Positions 1 to 11,262 of a stretch of DNA of 64,000 nucleotides are shown in pieces. The position numbers and the translations under genes are program-made. The first letter of the stretch is position 1; each line of letters opens with the position of its first letter. Below the pieces are notes generated by a model, which did not search any database, was not told the origin of the DNA, and worked only from the letters and a program-made list of their open reading frames with translations. The DNA comes from Rhizomys pruinosus (taxonomy: Eukaryota; Chordata; Mammalia; Rodentia; Spalacidae): contig VZQC01004541.1 of the NCBI GenBank assembly GCA_009823505.1, positions 1,632,590 to 1,696,589 on the forward strand, given 5' to 3'.

Positions 1-232
1 TTTTTTATTTGTGTATGTGTATGAATGTACTGTCTGCATGCGGGTCTGTGCATCCGTGTCATGCAATGCTGCGGAGGTCAGAAGCGGGTGTCGGATTCCT
101 CTGGAACTGGAGTTCTCCTGGAATTGGAGTCTCGGACGGTTCTCGGCTGCCATGTGGGTGCTGGGGATCGAACCCGGGTTCTCTGCAAGAGCGGTCGGCA
201 CTCTCAACCGCTAGCCCATCTCCCCGGCCTCC
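1..232 (-). repeat. B2 SINE, minus strand
   Basis: On the minus strand this reads from a tRNA-derived B2 head (GGAGATGGGCTAGCGGTTGAG) through the GGGTTCGATCCCCAGCACCCA box-B region to an A-rich tail. It is nearly full length and close to the other B2 copies in the window. Confidence 0.9.
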
Positions 233-261
233 AAAATTTAGCATTTTTAATTAAAGTCAGT

Positions 262-422
262 TGTGACTTAAAAAATACTTATTTTTAAAATTATATGTAT
301 GTGAGTGTAGCTGCCCTTGGAGTTATAGGCTGAGGCCACTTGATGTGGGTGCTGGGAGCCATACTTAGGTCCCCTGCAAGAGTATTCTGTACTTTTAACC
401 ACTGAGCCATCTCTCCAGCTCC
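262..422 (-). repeat. Degraded B2/B3-like SINE
   Basis: The minus strand has the GGAGAGATGGCTCAGTGG head and a diverged box-B region, then a T/A-rich end. It is older than the neighbouring copy. Confidence 0.7.
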
Positions 423-429
423 TAAGCTG

Positions 430-1080
430 TGACTCTTTGTAATTCTATCCTTTGTCTCACTATTTTTTTTATCCTCTATCAGTCCTCCTATCTGCAGAGA
501 TGGGTCAGGGTTTTGCTGATCAAGTCATTTCCCTTGGAAGTGTAGGGGACATTCCCTCTTTAACGACTATCCTTTTTGTAGGCTGTGCAGTAGAGTTCAA
601 CTACTGTAGCCTCTATGGCATTTCTGAAGACAGGTCACTTACGAGACTTGTAGGACCCCTTTAGAGGCTCCCTGTCTCCTCTCCCCCATCCTGGCTGCCC
701 TTGGAGGACAAGAGTCAATGCATTGGTTATCCTTTTTGTCTCTCTGCCTTCAATGGCTCCAAGCTTGGGTTTTTGAGCAGCTTCATGTTTTAGTTTTAAT
801 TGTTTTAGTTATGTTTGGATAAAACTAACACCAGAAAAAAAGAGTTTAAAATAAATCCTGATTTCGATAGGACTTAGTTCTCTAGTAGTTAAAAGCAGGA
901 CAAACTTAGAAGACACAATGATTATCTGGATTAAGCATAGTTCTTTTTGTTGTTGTTTAAGCTAGTTTTTGTAACAGTTACCAAGATTTGATTAATATTT
1001 TAGGGAACCTCTTCGATTTAAACAAAGGCTTGATTTTAGTTTTATTTCAGTACACTGAATCTTGACTTCAGGAATTAAAA
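430..1080. other. Unannotated AT-rich stretch
   Basis: I see no repeat family, exon signature or tandem structure here. Small open frames exist but have no recognisable domain. Confidence 0.5.
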
Positions 1081-1084
1081 ACTT

Positions 1085-1334
1085 AACATTTTTATTTTAT
1101 TTTATTATTTTTGTATGTGTATGAATGTACTGTTTGCATGTAGGTTTGTGCACCCATGTCGTGCAATGCCACGGAGGTCAGAAGAGGGTGTCAGATTCCC
1201 CTAGAACTGGAGTTCTCCTGGAATTGGAGTTTCAGACGGTTCTTGGCCGCCATGTGGGTGCTGGGGATTGAACCTGGGTCTCTTGCAAGAGTGGTCGGCG
1301 CTCTTAACCACTAGGCCATCTCTCCAGCCCCCAA
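1085..1334 (-). repeat. B2 SINE with 13-bp target duplication
   Basis: This is a full-length minus-strand B2. It is flanked by GAATTAAAAACTT at 1072-1084 and again at 1335-1347, a classic L1-mediated target-site duplication. Confidence 0.92.
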
Positions 1335-1349
1335 GAATTAAAAACTTTT

Positions 1350-1530
1350 TAAAAGCACTTGTGTGTGTGTGTGTGTGCACTCAAGTACCACCCCATGCCT
1401 CTGGAGATCATAGAACAACTATCAGGAGTAGGTTCCTTCCTTGCATCATGTGAGTCCTTGGTGTCAGACTCAGTCTTCAGGCTGGGTGGCAGGCACCTCT
1501 TCTTGCTAAGTCATCTTGCCAGTCTGACTT
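1350..1530 (-). repeat. GT tract plus B3-like SINE remnant
   Basis: A short (GT)n run is followed by a weak B3-like block that ends in the complement of the SINE head (AAGTCATCTTGCCAG). Family assignment is tentative. Confidence 0.5.
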
Positions 1531-1705
1531 TAGGAATTTTAACAAGCTTCAATCATCAAAGTTCACCATCATCTATAATCCTTGTGCAACCTACTGACCT
1601 TCTGAGATGTTCTTAAACCTGTTTCTTACTTCATCTTCTCCTTTGGTTAAATCCAGCTATATTACCTTAGGATAAAATATTCTATTACCATCCCCAAATC
1701 CTTTT

Positions 1706-1835
1706 TTGGTCGGGTGTGGTGCTGCAGGCCTTCAGCTTCAGCACTGGGCAGGCAGTGGCATGGTGAGTCCCAGGCCAGCTGGGGCTATAGGGGGCTCTGC
1801 CTCAGAAAAAAACAAAACCAAAACAACCCCTCCCC
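1706..1835 (+). repeat. B1 SINE, plus strand, diverged
   Basis: A GGTCGGGTGTGGTG head leads to the GGCCAGCTGGGGCTATAGGG region and an A/C-rich tail. Confidence 0.75.
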
Positions 1836-1999
1836 CCAAACCCAAAACTTTTTCTGTCCAAATGTTCTTTTTAGATCTTTATAACCAAAATTATCACTAA
1901 TATTTACATCCTTTTATTCCTTTACTGAAAGCTTTTAGGCTGAACCTGGGACTGGGAAGGGGTGGGTGTGGTTAGCTATCATTCCAGCTTTCTTCTGTC

Positions 2000-2400
2000 A
2001 GTCAAGCTTTACCAGCCAATCAGAGCATCGGGCAGACTGCCCAATCAGGAGCGCTAATGGGCGTCCGGAGGCGGGCTTATGTTAGCGGCCATGTTGTGGG
2101 TTCCGCTCTCCGTTTAAGAGGGTCCACAAATACTGAGCTGTTAAGGCCGCTGCTGGGAGCTGAGGAGAGCGCGGGGAACGTGGAAGCCGAACCATGGTGA
2201 GCGTGGGGCCGGATGTCCTCAGACGTGAGCGGTGGCCGCTGGAGCCGCCAGGGCTGGCCGGGCTGGGTCCTCCCCCGGAGGGGCGGGGCCGGGGCGGGGG
2301 CCGGCGAGTTGGAACGTGGCGGGTTGGACTCTGGGAAGCTCCGCCTCACACCGCCTCCCCTGGGTATGAGCGGAGCCCCTGCGTCCATGACGTCACTGTG
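2000..2400 (+). promoter_or_regulatory. CpG-rich promoter, probably of the KRAB zinc-finger gene
   Basis: This is the most CpG-dense block in the first 30 kb. Two CCAAT boxes lie at 2016-2020 and 2041-2045, a YY1-type motif GCGGCCATGTTG at 2085-2096, and GC boxes (GGGGCGGGG type) at about 2280-2300. The layout is typical of TATA-less zinc-finger gene promoters. The start codon and splice donor inside it, and the KRAB exons downstream on the same strand, make it the likely promoter of that gene. The transcription start is not visible, and the link across 15 kb is inferred. Confidence 0.7.
2080..2196 (+). CDS. Candidate exon 1 of KRAB zinc-finger gene (5' UTR plus ATG)
   Basis: The bases GAACCATGGTGAGC place an ATG (2194-2196) directly against a strong GTGAGC splice donor at 2197. 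Many rodent KRAB zinc-finger genes have a non-coding first exon that contributes only the initiating Met, with the KRAB-A exon starting in phase 0. The KRAB-A exon at 17243 opens in phase 0 with GAC TTA GTG (D-L-V), giving M-DLVAFEDV as expected. The 5' edge is arbitrary because no start site can be read. The alternative is a first exon of another transcript. Confidence 0.6.
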
Positions 2401-2670
2401 CAGTGCGTGAGAGGGTCCTGAAGGCAGGTTTGTGAACCTGGAGCCTGTCTGGGTTTTTGGGGGGCTATCTTATTGAAGTTCTGCACTTCTCATTTAACAT
2501 AAATCAGTTGTCTTTATTTTTGTGGGTTTCTGAGTTTTATATTACGTGTATTGATTTCTTATTTGTTAAACGATGCACTATCTTGATTATTGTAAATTTG
2601 TCAGAAGTCAAGGTTAGGTAGTAACAATGTGTGTTCTATTTATGCTTCGGTATTGTATTCAAGATTCATT
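2400..2670. other. Start of intron 1, unannotated
   Basis: AT-rich sequence after the CpG block with no clear feature. Confidence 0.4.
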
Positions 2671-2794
2671 TATAGTACTTGGGAGGCAGAGGCAGGCGGA
2701 TCTCTCTGAGTTCAAGAACAGCCTGGTCTGTAAACAGAGTGAGTTCCAGGTCATCTGGGGCTACAGAGAGACCCTGTGTCAAAAAGACCCCCCC
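2671..2794 (+). repeat. B1 SINE, 5'-truncated
   Basis: The GGGAGGCAGAGGCAGGCGGA and GAGTTCAAGAACAGCCTGG core is followed by a short AAAAAGACCCCCCC tail. The B1 head is missing. Confidence 0.85.
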
Positions 2795-4731
2795 GTCCTA
2801 GTTTGTCTTTCCATTGCTGTGACAAAACACTCTGACACCAACTTGGGGAGGAAAGGGTTTATTCAGCTTACATCTCCTGGGTCACATTTCATCACTTAAG
2901 GAGCCCAAGGCAGGAACTCAGGGCAGGAACCTGGAGGCCATGGAGGACTGCTGTTCACTGGCTTGCTCTCTACTGGCTTGCTCTCTGGCTCATGCCCAGC
3001 CTGCCTTCTTATACTGTCACTGCTCAACAATCAAGACAATACACCACAGATGTGGCCACAGGCCAATCCAATGGAGCCAATTCCCCAACCGAGGCTCCCT
3101 CAACCCAGGTGTGTCAAGTTGACACCAAAGCTATCCAGCACAATTGACCCCTTGTCAACTTGACACACAAACACATCACTATTAAACCACCTTTCCAGTT
3201 CTTATCCCCAAAGTATGATGTTAACACTAATCACAACCTAAGACAGTACATCCTTAAAAGCCCCACAGTCCTTAAAATGTCCAAACACTTAAAAGTCCAG
3301 TCTATTAAAAGTCTCTTAACTGTGGGCTGCTGTAAAATCCAAAACAAGTACTGTCTTATTTCAAAGGGAAGAATCAGGCACTCTCAAACAAAACCTAAGT
3401 CCAGCAAGTTTAGCTCAGGCCTGGACACCTGGGATTCCTCACGATCTTCTGGGCTCCAAAGGGTCTCAGGCAACTCCCCCTCCCAACTCTGCCATCCTGG
3501 CACACAATCATCTCAGCAGGCCCAGGCTGACTCCATTCTAATCACTCTTGCCGCTTGCTCATTGTGGTGTAGTCCAGAGGGTTCTCAGAATCTCCAAAAA
3601 GCTTGGGTCGCTACTGAAACGAGGCAGTACCTTCACCTAATGGTCTCTTCTGACCTCTGCCTGGTGCAAAGCCTCAGCTTCTCCAATGACCCCTGCAATA
3701 CCTGGGGTCTCACAGCAACCAAGTGCACTCTCCACCAATGGTCTTTCCTGACCTCTCACAGTGCCAAGCCTCGACTGCTCTCTGTGACCCCCTCAAATAA
3801 TTCAACACCAGAACATATAGGAGAACTCTTTACACGTACCCAAGTCCAGCTCTCCTGGGCCTCGAAGATGGAGGCTCAGGCCTTTCTGGGTCACAGTTTT
3901 GTGTGCTGACCTTGAGAGTATTCTCCAGAAGATTTCACCTCAGCTGATGCTGGTCTCTTGTTACTTACAGCTGATTTTTCCAGCCCCAGCTTAACAGCAT
4001 CAATTGCCCCAGTACCAACAAAGTTTCACTTCAGGTTCTGGTCTCTTGTTACTTAACAGCTGGCATTCTATCCACAAAGCCCCAGCTGACCATGAACACA
4101 CAGAATTTTACACAGTTCCTGATGATCTTATGCTCTCCTTTGAAACTAGCAAATTCACAAGCAAACAGGGGCCTCCATTCTTCTAGAAACTCCATTCAGT
4201 CAAAAACTGCTCCAGGCTCTCTACAGCAACAATCTTTAGGCATTACAATGATACTTCCCAGCCCAAAGTCCAAAAATGCGCAACCCACAATCCTTTCCAC
4301 CCTCAAACACCAACCAGGTCAGGATCGTTGTCTACAGCATTACCCCACTTCAACTTTGGTACCCAATTTCTGTCCTTAGTGTCTTTCATTGCTGTGACAA
4401 AAACATTGAAAACCCAACTTTGGGGGAGGAAAGGGTTTATTCAGCTTAACATCCTGGGTCAACAGATTCACCAATTAAGGAGCACAAGGCCAGGAATCAG
4501 GGCAGGAAACGGAGGAGCTCCATGGAGAAGTTGTGTAATTAATGGAGCTTTGCTCATATACTGGCTGCTCTTGCTCATCGCTGCACTTCTTATTACGTCA
4601 AAGCTGCTCAACAATCAAGACAATACACCACAGATGGGCCACAGCCCAATCCAATGGACCCAATTCCACCAACGAGGCCTCCAATCAATACAAGCCAGTT
4701 GGTGTGTCAAGTTGACACCAATAGTCTATCC
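2795..4731 (-). mobile_element. Short LTR retroelement with paired LTRs
   Basis: Two related blocks in the same orientation (2795-3142 and 4372-4731) share the sequence around CCATTGCTGTGACAAAA, GGAAAGGGTTTATTCAGC and GTGTCAAGTTGACACC. They flank about 1.2 kb of internal DNA. The TTTATTCAGC motif is a polyadenylation signal read on the minus strand, so the element points that way. Paired LTRs with a short internal region lacking gag or pol suggest a non-autonomous class III (MaLR/ERVL-type) element. The family name is uncertain. The same LTR recurs at 35675-36093. Confidence 0.7.
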
Positions 4732-4781
4732 ATGAACCCCCAATAAAAAGAATCATTTTTAAACGTATGTGTATGGGATAT

Positions 4782-5060
4782 GGAGAAGTCTAGCCTAGCG
4801 GATAAGAAAGCACCGATCTGCTACTGTACATGAGGATCCCGTGTTCGATATTCCCAGCACACCACATGGCGGCCCGAGGCTGTCTTGAAATACTCCAATC
4901 CGAGGAGAACTCCAGCTCCAGCTCCAGGGGAGAATCACGGAGGACCCACTTCTGAACTCGCAGGCGCTTCGACGACATTGGGTGCTGACAGTACTGTAGC
5001 ATGCAGGCAGTACAATATGCATAACACATACAGAAATAAAGTTAATAAAATTAATAAGAA
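4782..5060 (+). repeat. B2-type SINE, diverged
   Basis: A tRNA-like head, a box-B-like GTTCGATATTCCCAGCAC, a GGCGGCC segment and an A-rich tail are visible, with many substitutions and internal expansions such as CAGCTCCAGCTCCAG. Confidence 0.6.
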
Positions 5061-5109
5061 GAAAAATTTAAAACAGTATGTGTTTGTGTGATGTTAGTAG
5101 ATGTGGAAT

Positions 5110-5208
5110 GATAGAGTTGTGTATGTGTTAGTATTCCCCCTGAGGAACCCAGAAGAGGGCTTGATGGCAAAAATGCCTTTACCCACGGAACAGTCTCACC
5201 AGCCCTGA
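5110..5208 (-). repeat. B3/B2-like fragment
   Basis: The segment around CCAGAAGAGGGC and a minus-strand SINE head (GGCTGGTGAGACTG) mark a partial element. Confidence 0.45.
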
Positions 5209-5379
5209 TGATGCTTTTAAATTAAATTCTATTGGTAATTATTTTTTTTCCACCCTATAAGCTTGTCCTCTCCCTTTTAAAAAACAAGTTTTTCAAGTTT
5301 CTCCTATAGTCTAAACAAAGACAACAAAATGATCATTTTAACAATCTTATCAGTAATCAGGTTAAGATCTGTGTCTTTA

Positions 5380-7715
5380 TTTTTTATTTTTGTTATTATT
5401 TCTTTTGTTAAATTTTATTATTTATTTATTTTGTCTTTTTGATACAGGGTCTCCCTGTAGCTCTAGCTGTCCTGGAACTGTCACTTTGTAGACCAAGCTT
5501 TGAATCACCAAAGATCCGCCTGCCTCTGCCTCCTGTGCTAGGATTAAAGGCGTGCACCACCATGCCCCGACTCTTATTTTTTTTTTGGGTCTTTTGCACA
5601 GGGTCTCCCTGTAGCCCAGCTTGTCAACCTTGAACGCACCGGCTAACGAGTCTGTGTTTTAAATATTCAAAGAATTTTGCATTTATTTCTATTACTTTGT
5701 GTCTTTTATTTATTTTATTTTATTTATTTATTTATTTAATTTTTTGTCTTTTTTAGCAGGGTATTGGGGCTAACTATGTAGACCAGGCCTGGTATTGAAC
5801 TCACAGAGATCGCCTACTTCTGCCTCCCGTGCCTTCATTGGGCTGGGATTAAAGGGCATGTGAAAAAATAACCAGAAAAGAGTTTCTCTCTCTATCTATC
5901 TCTATCTACTCTCTCTCTCCTCTCTCTCTCTTTCTCATTTTTTTTCTTTTTTATGTCATATGAATTTACTGTCTGCAGTAGGTTTGTGCACCCGTGTAGT
6001 GCAGTGCCGCTGAGGTCAGAAGAGAGTGTCAGATTCCCTTGGAACTGAAGTTAAAGATGGTTGTCAGCTGCCATGTGGGTGCGGGGGATCAAACCCAGGT
6101 CCTCTGCAAGAGCAGTCGGTGCGGTGCTCTTAACCAGTAGGCCGTCTCTCCAGCCCCTTCCTCCTTCCCTCCCTCCCTCCCTCCCTTCCCGTGTGTGTGT
6201 TTATGTGTGTGTGTGTGCGCGCGTGTGCGTGTGTGCGCGTGCTCGCGCGGGGTTGGGTGTTTCGTGTACATGAATTCAGGTGGCTGAGAAGGCCAGAAGA
6301 AGGAGTCAGACACCCTCGAGCTGGAGTTGGGGTGGGTGCTGGGAACTGAACTCACATTAATATGTGAATAGTATGTGCCCATAACTATTCACCCATCTTT
6401 CCTCTCAGCCCTGGATTATTTCTGCTGCTGTTTCATTTTTTTAATTTTTATTTTATCCATATGAGTGTATTGCCTGCATGTGTGTAAGTGCACCTGTGTC
6501 ATGCAGTGCCCAGGGATTCAGAAGAGGGCATCAGATTTTCCTGGAACTGGAGTTATGGGTGGCTGTTACCCGCCATGTGGGTGCTGGGGATTGAACCCAC
6601 GGTCCCCCTTGCAGATGGTTGCTCTTAACACACCATTCGCCCTCTCTTCAGCCCCTTCAGCCCCAATTATTGTTTTTTTTTTTAATTATGTAATTTAAAC
6701 TGACAGGCAGCCGGGGTTGGTGGCGCATGCCTTTGATCCTAGCTTGGGAGACAGAAACAGGCAGATCTCTGTGAGTTCAAGGCCAGCCTGGTCTACAGAG
6801 TGAGATCCAGCCAAGACAGCTGGGGCTACAAAAAGACACTGTCTCAAAAAGACAAAAAAAAAAAAAAAAGAAGACCCCCCCCCCAAACTGACAGGCAATA
6901 TAAAATCATTTAGTTCTTTCAAAGTTCTCCCTCTGGGCCCAGCATGGGCATTTATTGCACTAGTGAGTGCCAGCCAGCCTATTTACTATGTGGTGAGTTT
7001 CTGTCTCAAACAAACAAACAAACAAACAAATCAAAATTGTCTGTAATTTAACTGGTATTTTAAAAGGAAATCCCTTAACTCCCAACAGCCTGATAGGTTA
7101 ATAAGCCTGGCTGCCTGTCCTCATATACCAATTAAAGAGAGTCAGATCGAGTTCCAGGACAGCTGGGGCTACAGGGAGACCCTGTCTCGAAAAGACCAAA
7201 AAAAAGTAAGAGTGAAAAAGAGCATTTTTAATACATGCCCTGTTTGGTAAAAAGAACTGGTAACCAAACTTCTGGATGAAAACATATACTTTAAAAAATT
7301 AATTGAGACAAGATATATATATATATATTATTATATATATATATATATATATATATCTCGCTTTGCTTCTTCAGGGTGGTTTGGAGAAGTCTATTATGTA
7401 AAGAGATAAACTAATTATCAGGTAATGTCTATTGCTGCTCCAGGGTGCTGCTTTGCCTTCAGGATAATTGCCTCCTCTGAGGTTGGTCTATCCTGGGAGT
7501 TTTTGTCGTTTTAAGTCTAAGGCTACCACAGATTTAAGAAAATAATTTATACCTGTGCTTTAATGTGCGTATGTACAAAATTCAACAAGTAAGCCAAAGG
7601 AAAAAAAAAAAATCCAACGGCCCGGGGCTTGGTAGCACACCCCTTTAGTCCCTCAACATGGGGGCAGAGGCAGGAGATCTTTATGAGTTCAAGGCCAGCC
7701 TGGCTACATAGCCAG
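5380..7715. repeat. Copy 1 of a 2.4-kb direct duplication ending at a single N
   Basis: This block matches 7717-10145 in order and orientation. It contains minus-strand B1s (5435-5570, 5590-5640, 5740-5860), a CT/TC run (5887-5935), a B2 (5950-6160, minus), a GT-rich block (6190-6245), a B3-like part (6260-6410), a B2 (6440-6655, minus), a B1 (6712-6860, plus), a TA microsatellite (7314-7356) and a B1 cut at 7715. The last unique part is identical to copy 2 for over 200 bp. Confidence 0.85.
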
Positions 7716-7716
7716 N
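7716..7716. other. Single-N assembly join
   Basis: One N interrupts a B1. The sequence to its right restarts about 2.3 kb upstream, so this is best read as the junction of two overlapping contigs that were not merged. Confidence 0.8.
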
Positions 7717-10145
7717 TTTTATTTTTATTTATTATTTTATTATTTATTATTTTGTCTTTTTGATACATGGTCTCCCGTTACGCTCTAGCTGTCCTGGAAC
7801 TCCAACTTGTGTAAGACCCAAGCTGTTGAAATCACAAAGATTTCCGCCTGCCTCTGCCTTCCTAAGTGCTTAGGATTAAAGGCGTGCCACCACCATGCCC
7901 GGACTCTTTTATTTTTATTTTTTTGGTCTTTTCGAAGACAGGGTCTCCCTGTGAGCCCAGCTGTCCCACCACCGCTTCCGGCTAAGATCCGTGTCTTCTT
8001 AAAAATCAAGTCTCTTTGCTTATTATCATACTTGTATGTCTTTTTTCTGTATTTATCTATATTTATTTTATTTATTCTTTATTTTTTGTCTTTTTGAGAC
8101 AGGGTCTGGGGCTCACTATGTAGACAGGCTTGTCTTTGAACTCACCAGAGATCCGCCTACTTCTCCCTCCCGAGTGCTGGATTTAACAGCATGTGCCACC
8201 ATACTCAAGAAAGGATTTCTTCTCTCTAGTCTCTCTCATCTCTCTTCTCTCTCTCTCTCTCTACTCTCTTTTTCTTTTTTTTTTTTTTTAGTGTGTATGA
8301 ATGTACTGGTCTGCATGTAGGTTGTGGCACCCGTGTAGTAGACCATAGTGCAACGCCTGAGGTCAGAAGAGAGTGTTTCAGATTCCCTTGGAACTGAAAG
8401 TAAAGATGGTTTCAGCTGCCATGTGGCTGCGGGGGATCAAAACCCCGGTCCTCTGCAAAGAGCAGTCGGTGGCGGAGTCTTCTTAACCACTGGCCCGTCT
8501 CTCCAGCCCCTTTCCTCCCCTCCCTCGTCTCCCTCCCTCCCATTACCCCGTGTGTGTGTAGTGTTGTGTGTGTGCGCGCCTGTGCTTTAGTGCGCGTGCT
8601 CGCGCGGGGTTGGGTGTTTCGTGTACATGAATTCAGGTGGCTGAGAAGGCCAGAAGAAGGAGTCAGACACCCCTCGAGCTGGAGTTGGTGGTCGTGCGAG
8701 GGAACTGAACTCACATTAATATGTGAATAGTATGTGCCCATAACTATTCACCCATCTTTCCTCTCAGCCTGTTATTATTCTAGCTGTGTCTTCATATTTT
8801 TTTTAACTTTTATTTTTATCTCATGTGTTTATGCCTGGCAATTGTGGAATGTCAAGCTGCACCTGGGTCATTGAGTGCCCAGGAGATTTCAGAAGAGGCA
8901 TCAGATTTCCTGGAACAGGAGTTATGGTGTGGCTGTTAACCCGCCATGTGGGTGCTGGGATTGAACCCAGGTCCCCTTGGCAGATTGGTGCTCCTTAACC
9001 ATTAAGCCACTCTCTGAGCCCCAAATATTGTTTTTTTTTTTAATTAGTAATTGTAAACTGACAGCAGCCGGGGTTGTGTGCGCATGCTTTTGATCCAGCT
9101 TCGGGAGACCATACAACAGGCAGCATCTGTGAGTCAAAGGCCAAGCCTGGCTACAGAGTGGAGATCCAGGCCACGTTTGGGCTATAGGGTGCGAGACCGA
9201 GTTTCAAAAAGACAAAAAAAAAAAAAAAAGAAGACCCCCCCCAAACTCACAGGCAGATATTAAAATCAATTTAGTTCTTTTTTCAAGAGCTCATCCCTCT
9301 GGCCCAGCATGGGCCTTTAGTGCACCTAGTGAGTGCCAGGCCAGCTATTACTATGTGGTAGATTCTGTCTCAAACAAACAACACAAACAACACAAACAAA
9401 CAAACAAACAACAAATCAAAATTGTTCATGAATCTTAACTGGGTATGTTTAAAAGGGAAATCCCTTAAACTCCCAACAGCGCTGGATAGGTTAATAAGCC
9501 CTGGTCTGCCTGTCCTCACGTTATTACCAATTAAAGAGATCAGATCGAGTTCCAGGAACAGCTGAGGCTACAGGGGGACCCTTGTCTCGAAAAGACCCAA
9601 AAAAAAGTAAGAGTGAAAAAGAGCATTTTTAATACATGCCAGGCACTGTTTTGGTATATATATATATATCTGTAAGCCAAACTTCTGGATGAAAACAGTA
9701 TACTTTTAAAAAAATTAATTGAGGACAGATATTTAATATAGTACTATACTAGTATATAAAATAGATATACACATATATATCATTCTCAGGCTCCTTGCTT
9801 CTTCAGGGTGGTGTTGGAGAAGTCTATTATGTAAAGAGATAAACTAATTATCAGGTAATGTCTATTGCTGCTCCAGGGTGCTGCTTTGCCTTCAGGATAA
9901 TTGCCTCCTCTGAGGTTGGTCTATCCTGGGAGTTTTTGTCGTTTTAAGTCTAAGGCTACCACAGATTTAAGAAAATAATTTATACCTGTGCTTTAATGTG
10001 CGTATGTACAAAATTCAACAAGTAAGCCAAAGGAAAAAAAAAAATCAAAGGCCGGGCTTGGTAGCACACCCCTTTAGTCCTAACACTGGGAGGCAGAGGC
10101 AGGAGATCTTTATGAGTTCAAGGCCAGCCTGGTCTACATAGCCAG
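7717..10145. repeat. Copy 2 of the 2.4-kb duplication
   Basis: It carries the same SINE order as 5380-7715, including the GCTCGCGCGGGGTTGGGTG block (8600 versus 6240) and the unique run starting TTGGAGAAGTCTATTATG (9814 versus 7381). The first half differs from copy 1 mostly by single-base insertions and deletions. The last unique part is identical. Confidence 0.85.
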
Positions 10146-10197
10146 TTCAGGACAGCTGGAGCTACAGGGAGACCCTGTCTCACAAAGACCAAAAAAA
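10050..10197 (+). repeat. B1 SINE, plus strand
   Basis: Complete B1 from GCCGGGCTTGGTAGCACAC to the A-rich tail. It is the intact version of the B1 cut at the single-N join. Confidence 0.85.
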
Positions 10198-10249
10198 AAA
10201 AGAAAAAAATCATAATGTTTTATCTTTGCCTTGCAAACCCCAAAAGTTG

Positions 10250-10500
10250 ACTTTAAAAAATATTTTTTATTTTATGTGTATGAGTGTATTGCCTGCATGC
10301 ATGCAAGTGCACATGTGTCATGCATGCATGCAGGTGCACCTGTGTCATGCGATGCCCGAGGAGGTCAGAAGGAGGCATTGGATCCCCTGGAGCTGGAATT
10401 ACAGATGGTTGTTAGCTGCCAAGTGGGTGCTGGGAATTGAACCCAGCCCCTCTGCAAGAGCAGCCAGTGGTCTTAACCAATGAGCAATCTCTCCAGTTCT
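10250..10500 (-). repeat. B2 SINE with internal duplication
   Basis: The minus strand has a B2 head and box-B region. A segment around CATGCATGCAGGTGCAC is duplicated inside the element. Confidence 0.85.
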
Positions 10501-10526
10501 GTATCAGAATATTGTTTTACAGTTTG

Positions 10527-10850
10527 TATCAGTTACTTTCTGTTGATGTGATAAAATATTATGACTAAACTGGATGTGGTGGCACATGCTTGTAATCTCA
10601 GCATGTGGGAGGCAGAGGCGGGCTGATCTCTGTGAGTTCATGGTCAGCCTGGTCTCATATATATATAATAGAAGGGTTTATTTTAGCTTACAGTTCCAGA
10701 GGGATAGTCCATAGTGGCAGGGAAGGCATTACGGTGGCAGGAACAGAAAGCTGGCCGATCACATTTCTGTCTAAATGCAGGCTGAACCCCAGGGACATAG
10801 TTCTTTCAGCAAGGCTGCACGTCCCTAAAGGTTACATAACCTATGAGATC
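10527..10850 (-). mobile_element. LTR fragment interrupted by a B1
   Basis: The flanks GTTACTTTCTGTTGATGTGATAAAA and GGGTTTATTTTAGCTTACAG resemble the 3' end of ORR1/MaLR LTRs read in reverse. A B1 fragment (about 10567-10665, plus) splits it. Confidence 0.55.
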
Positions 10851-10892
10851 TCCAAAACTCCAAAAATGAAGATGATAAAACTAGCTGTACTA

Positions 10893-11055
10893 TGCAGGCG
10901 GAATGGTGGCACACGCTTAACCCAGCATTTGGAGGCAGAGGACAGTGCGGATTTCTGTGCAGTTCAAGGCCCAGCCTTGGTCTAAGAAAGTGAGTTCCAG
11001 GTTCGCTGGGGCTACAGGGAGAACACTGTCTCAAAAAGACAAAAAAAAAAAAAAA
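10893..11055 (+). repeat. B1 SINE, plus strand
   Basis: The B1 body and an A-tail of about 15 bases are present. Confidence 0.8.
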
Positions 11056-11103
11056 TGCTATCGTATAAAACCCAACAGCTTGTAATATAACAAAAGGGAC
11101 ACC

Positions 11104-11262
11104 GTTTTTTTTTTTTTTTTTTTTTTTTGGGCCATTTTCAAAGCCATTATTAAAGGAAGAGTCTATCTCTGTGCGTTCAAGGCCCAGCCTGGTTCACATG
11201 TCGAGTTCCAGGACAGCTGGGGCTACAGGGGGGCATCCTGTCTCGAAAAGACAAAAAAATTT
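11104..11262 (+). repeat. Poly-T run and truncated B1
   Basis: A T-run (11105-11128) precedes a B1 body (about 11150-11262) lacking its head. Confidence 0.65.

Noticed and set aside
2077..2421. Open frames of 65-103 codons within the CpG island
   Set aside because: Long GC-rich frames are expected by chance there; the splice donor right after the ATG fits a KRAB gene first exon better.
3160..3909. 249-codon open frame on the plus strand
   Set aside because: It lies in the interior of an LTR element, antisense to its likely direction, and shows no domain or protein-like motif.
6180..6250. Z-DNA-like GT/CG run as a regulatory element
   Set aside because: It is a simple GT-rich microsatellite between SINEs, repeated by the assembly duplication; no evidence for function.
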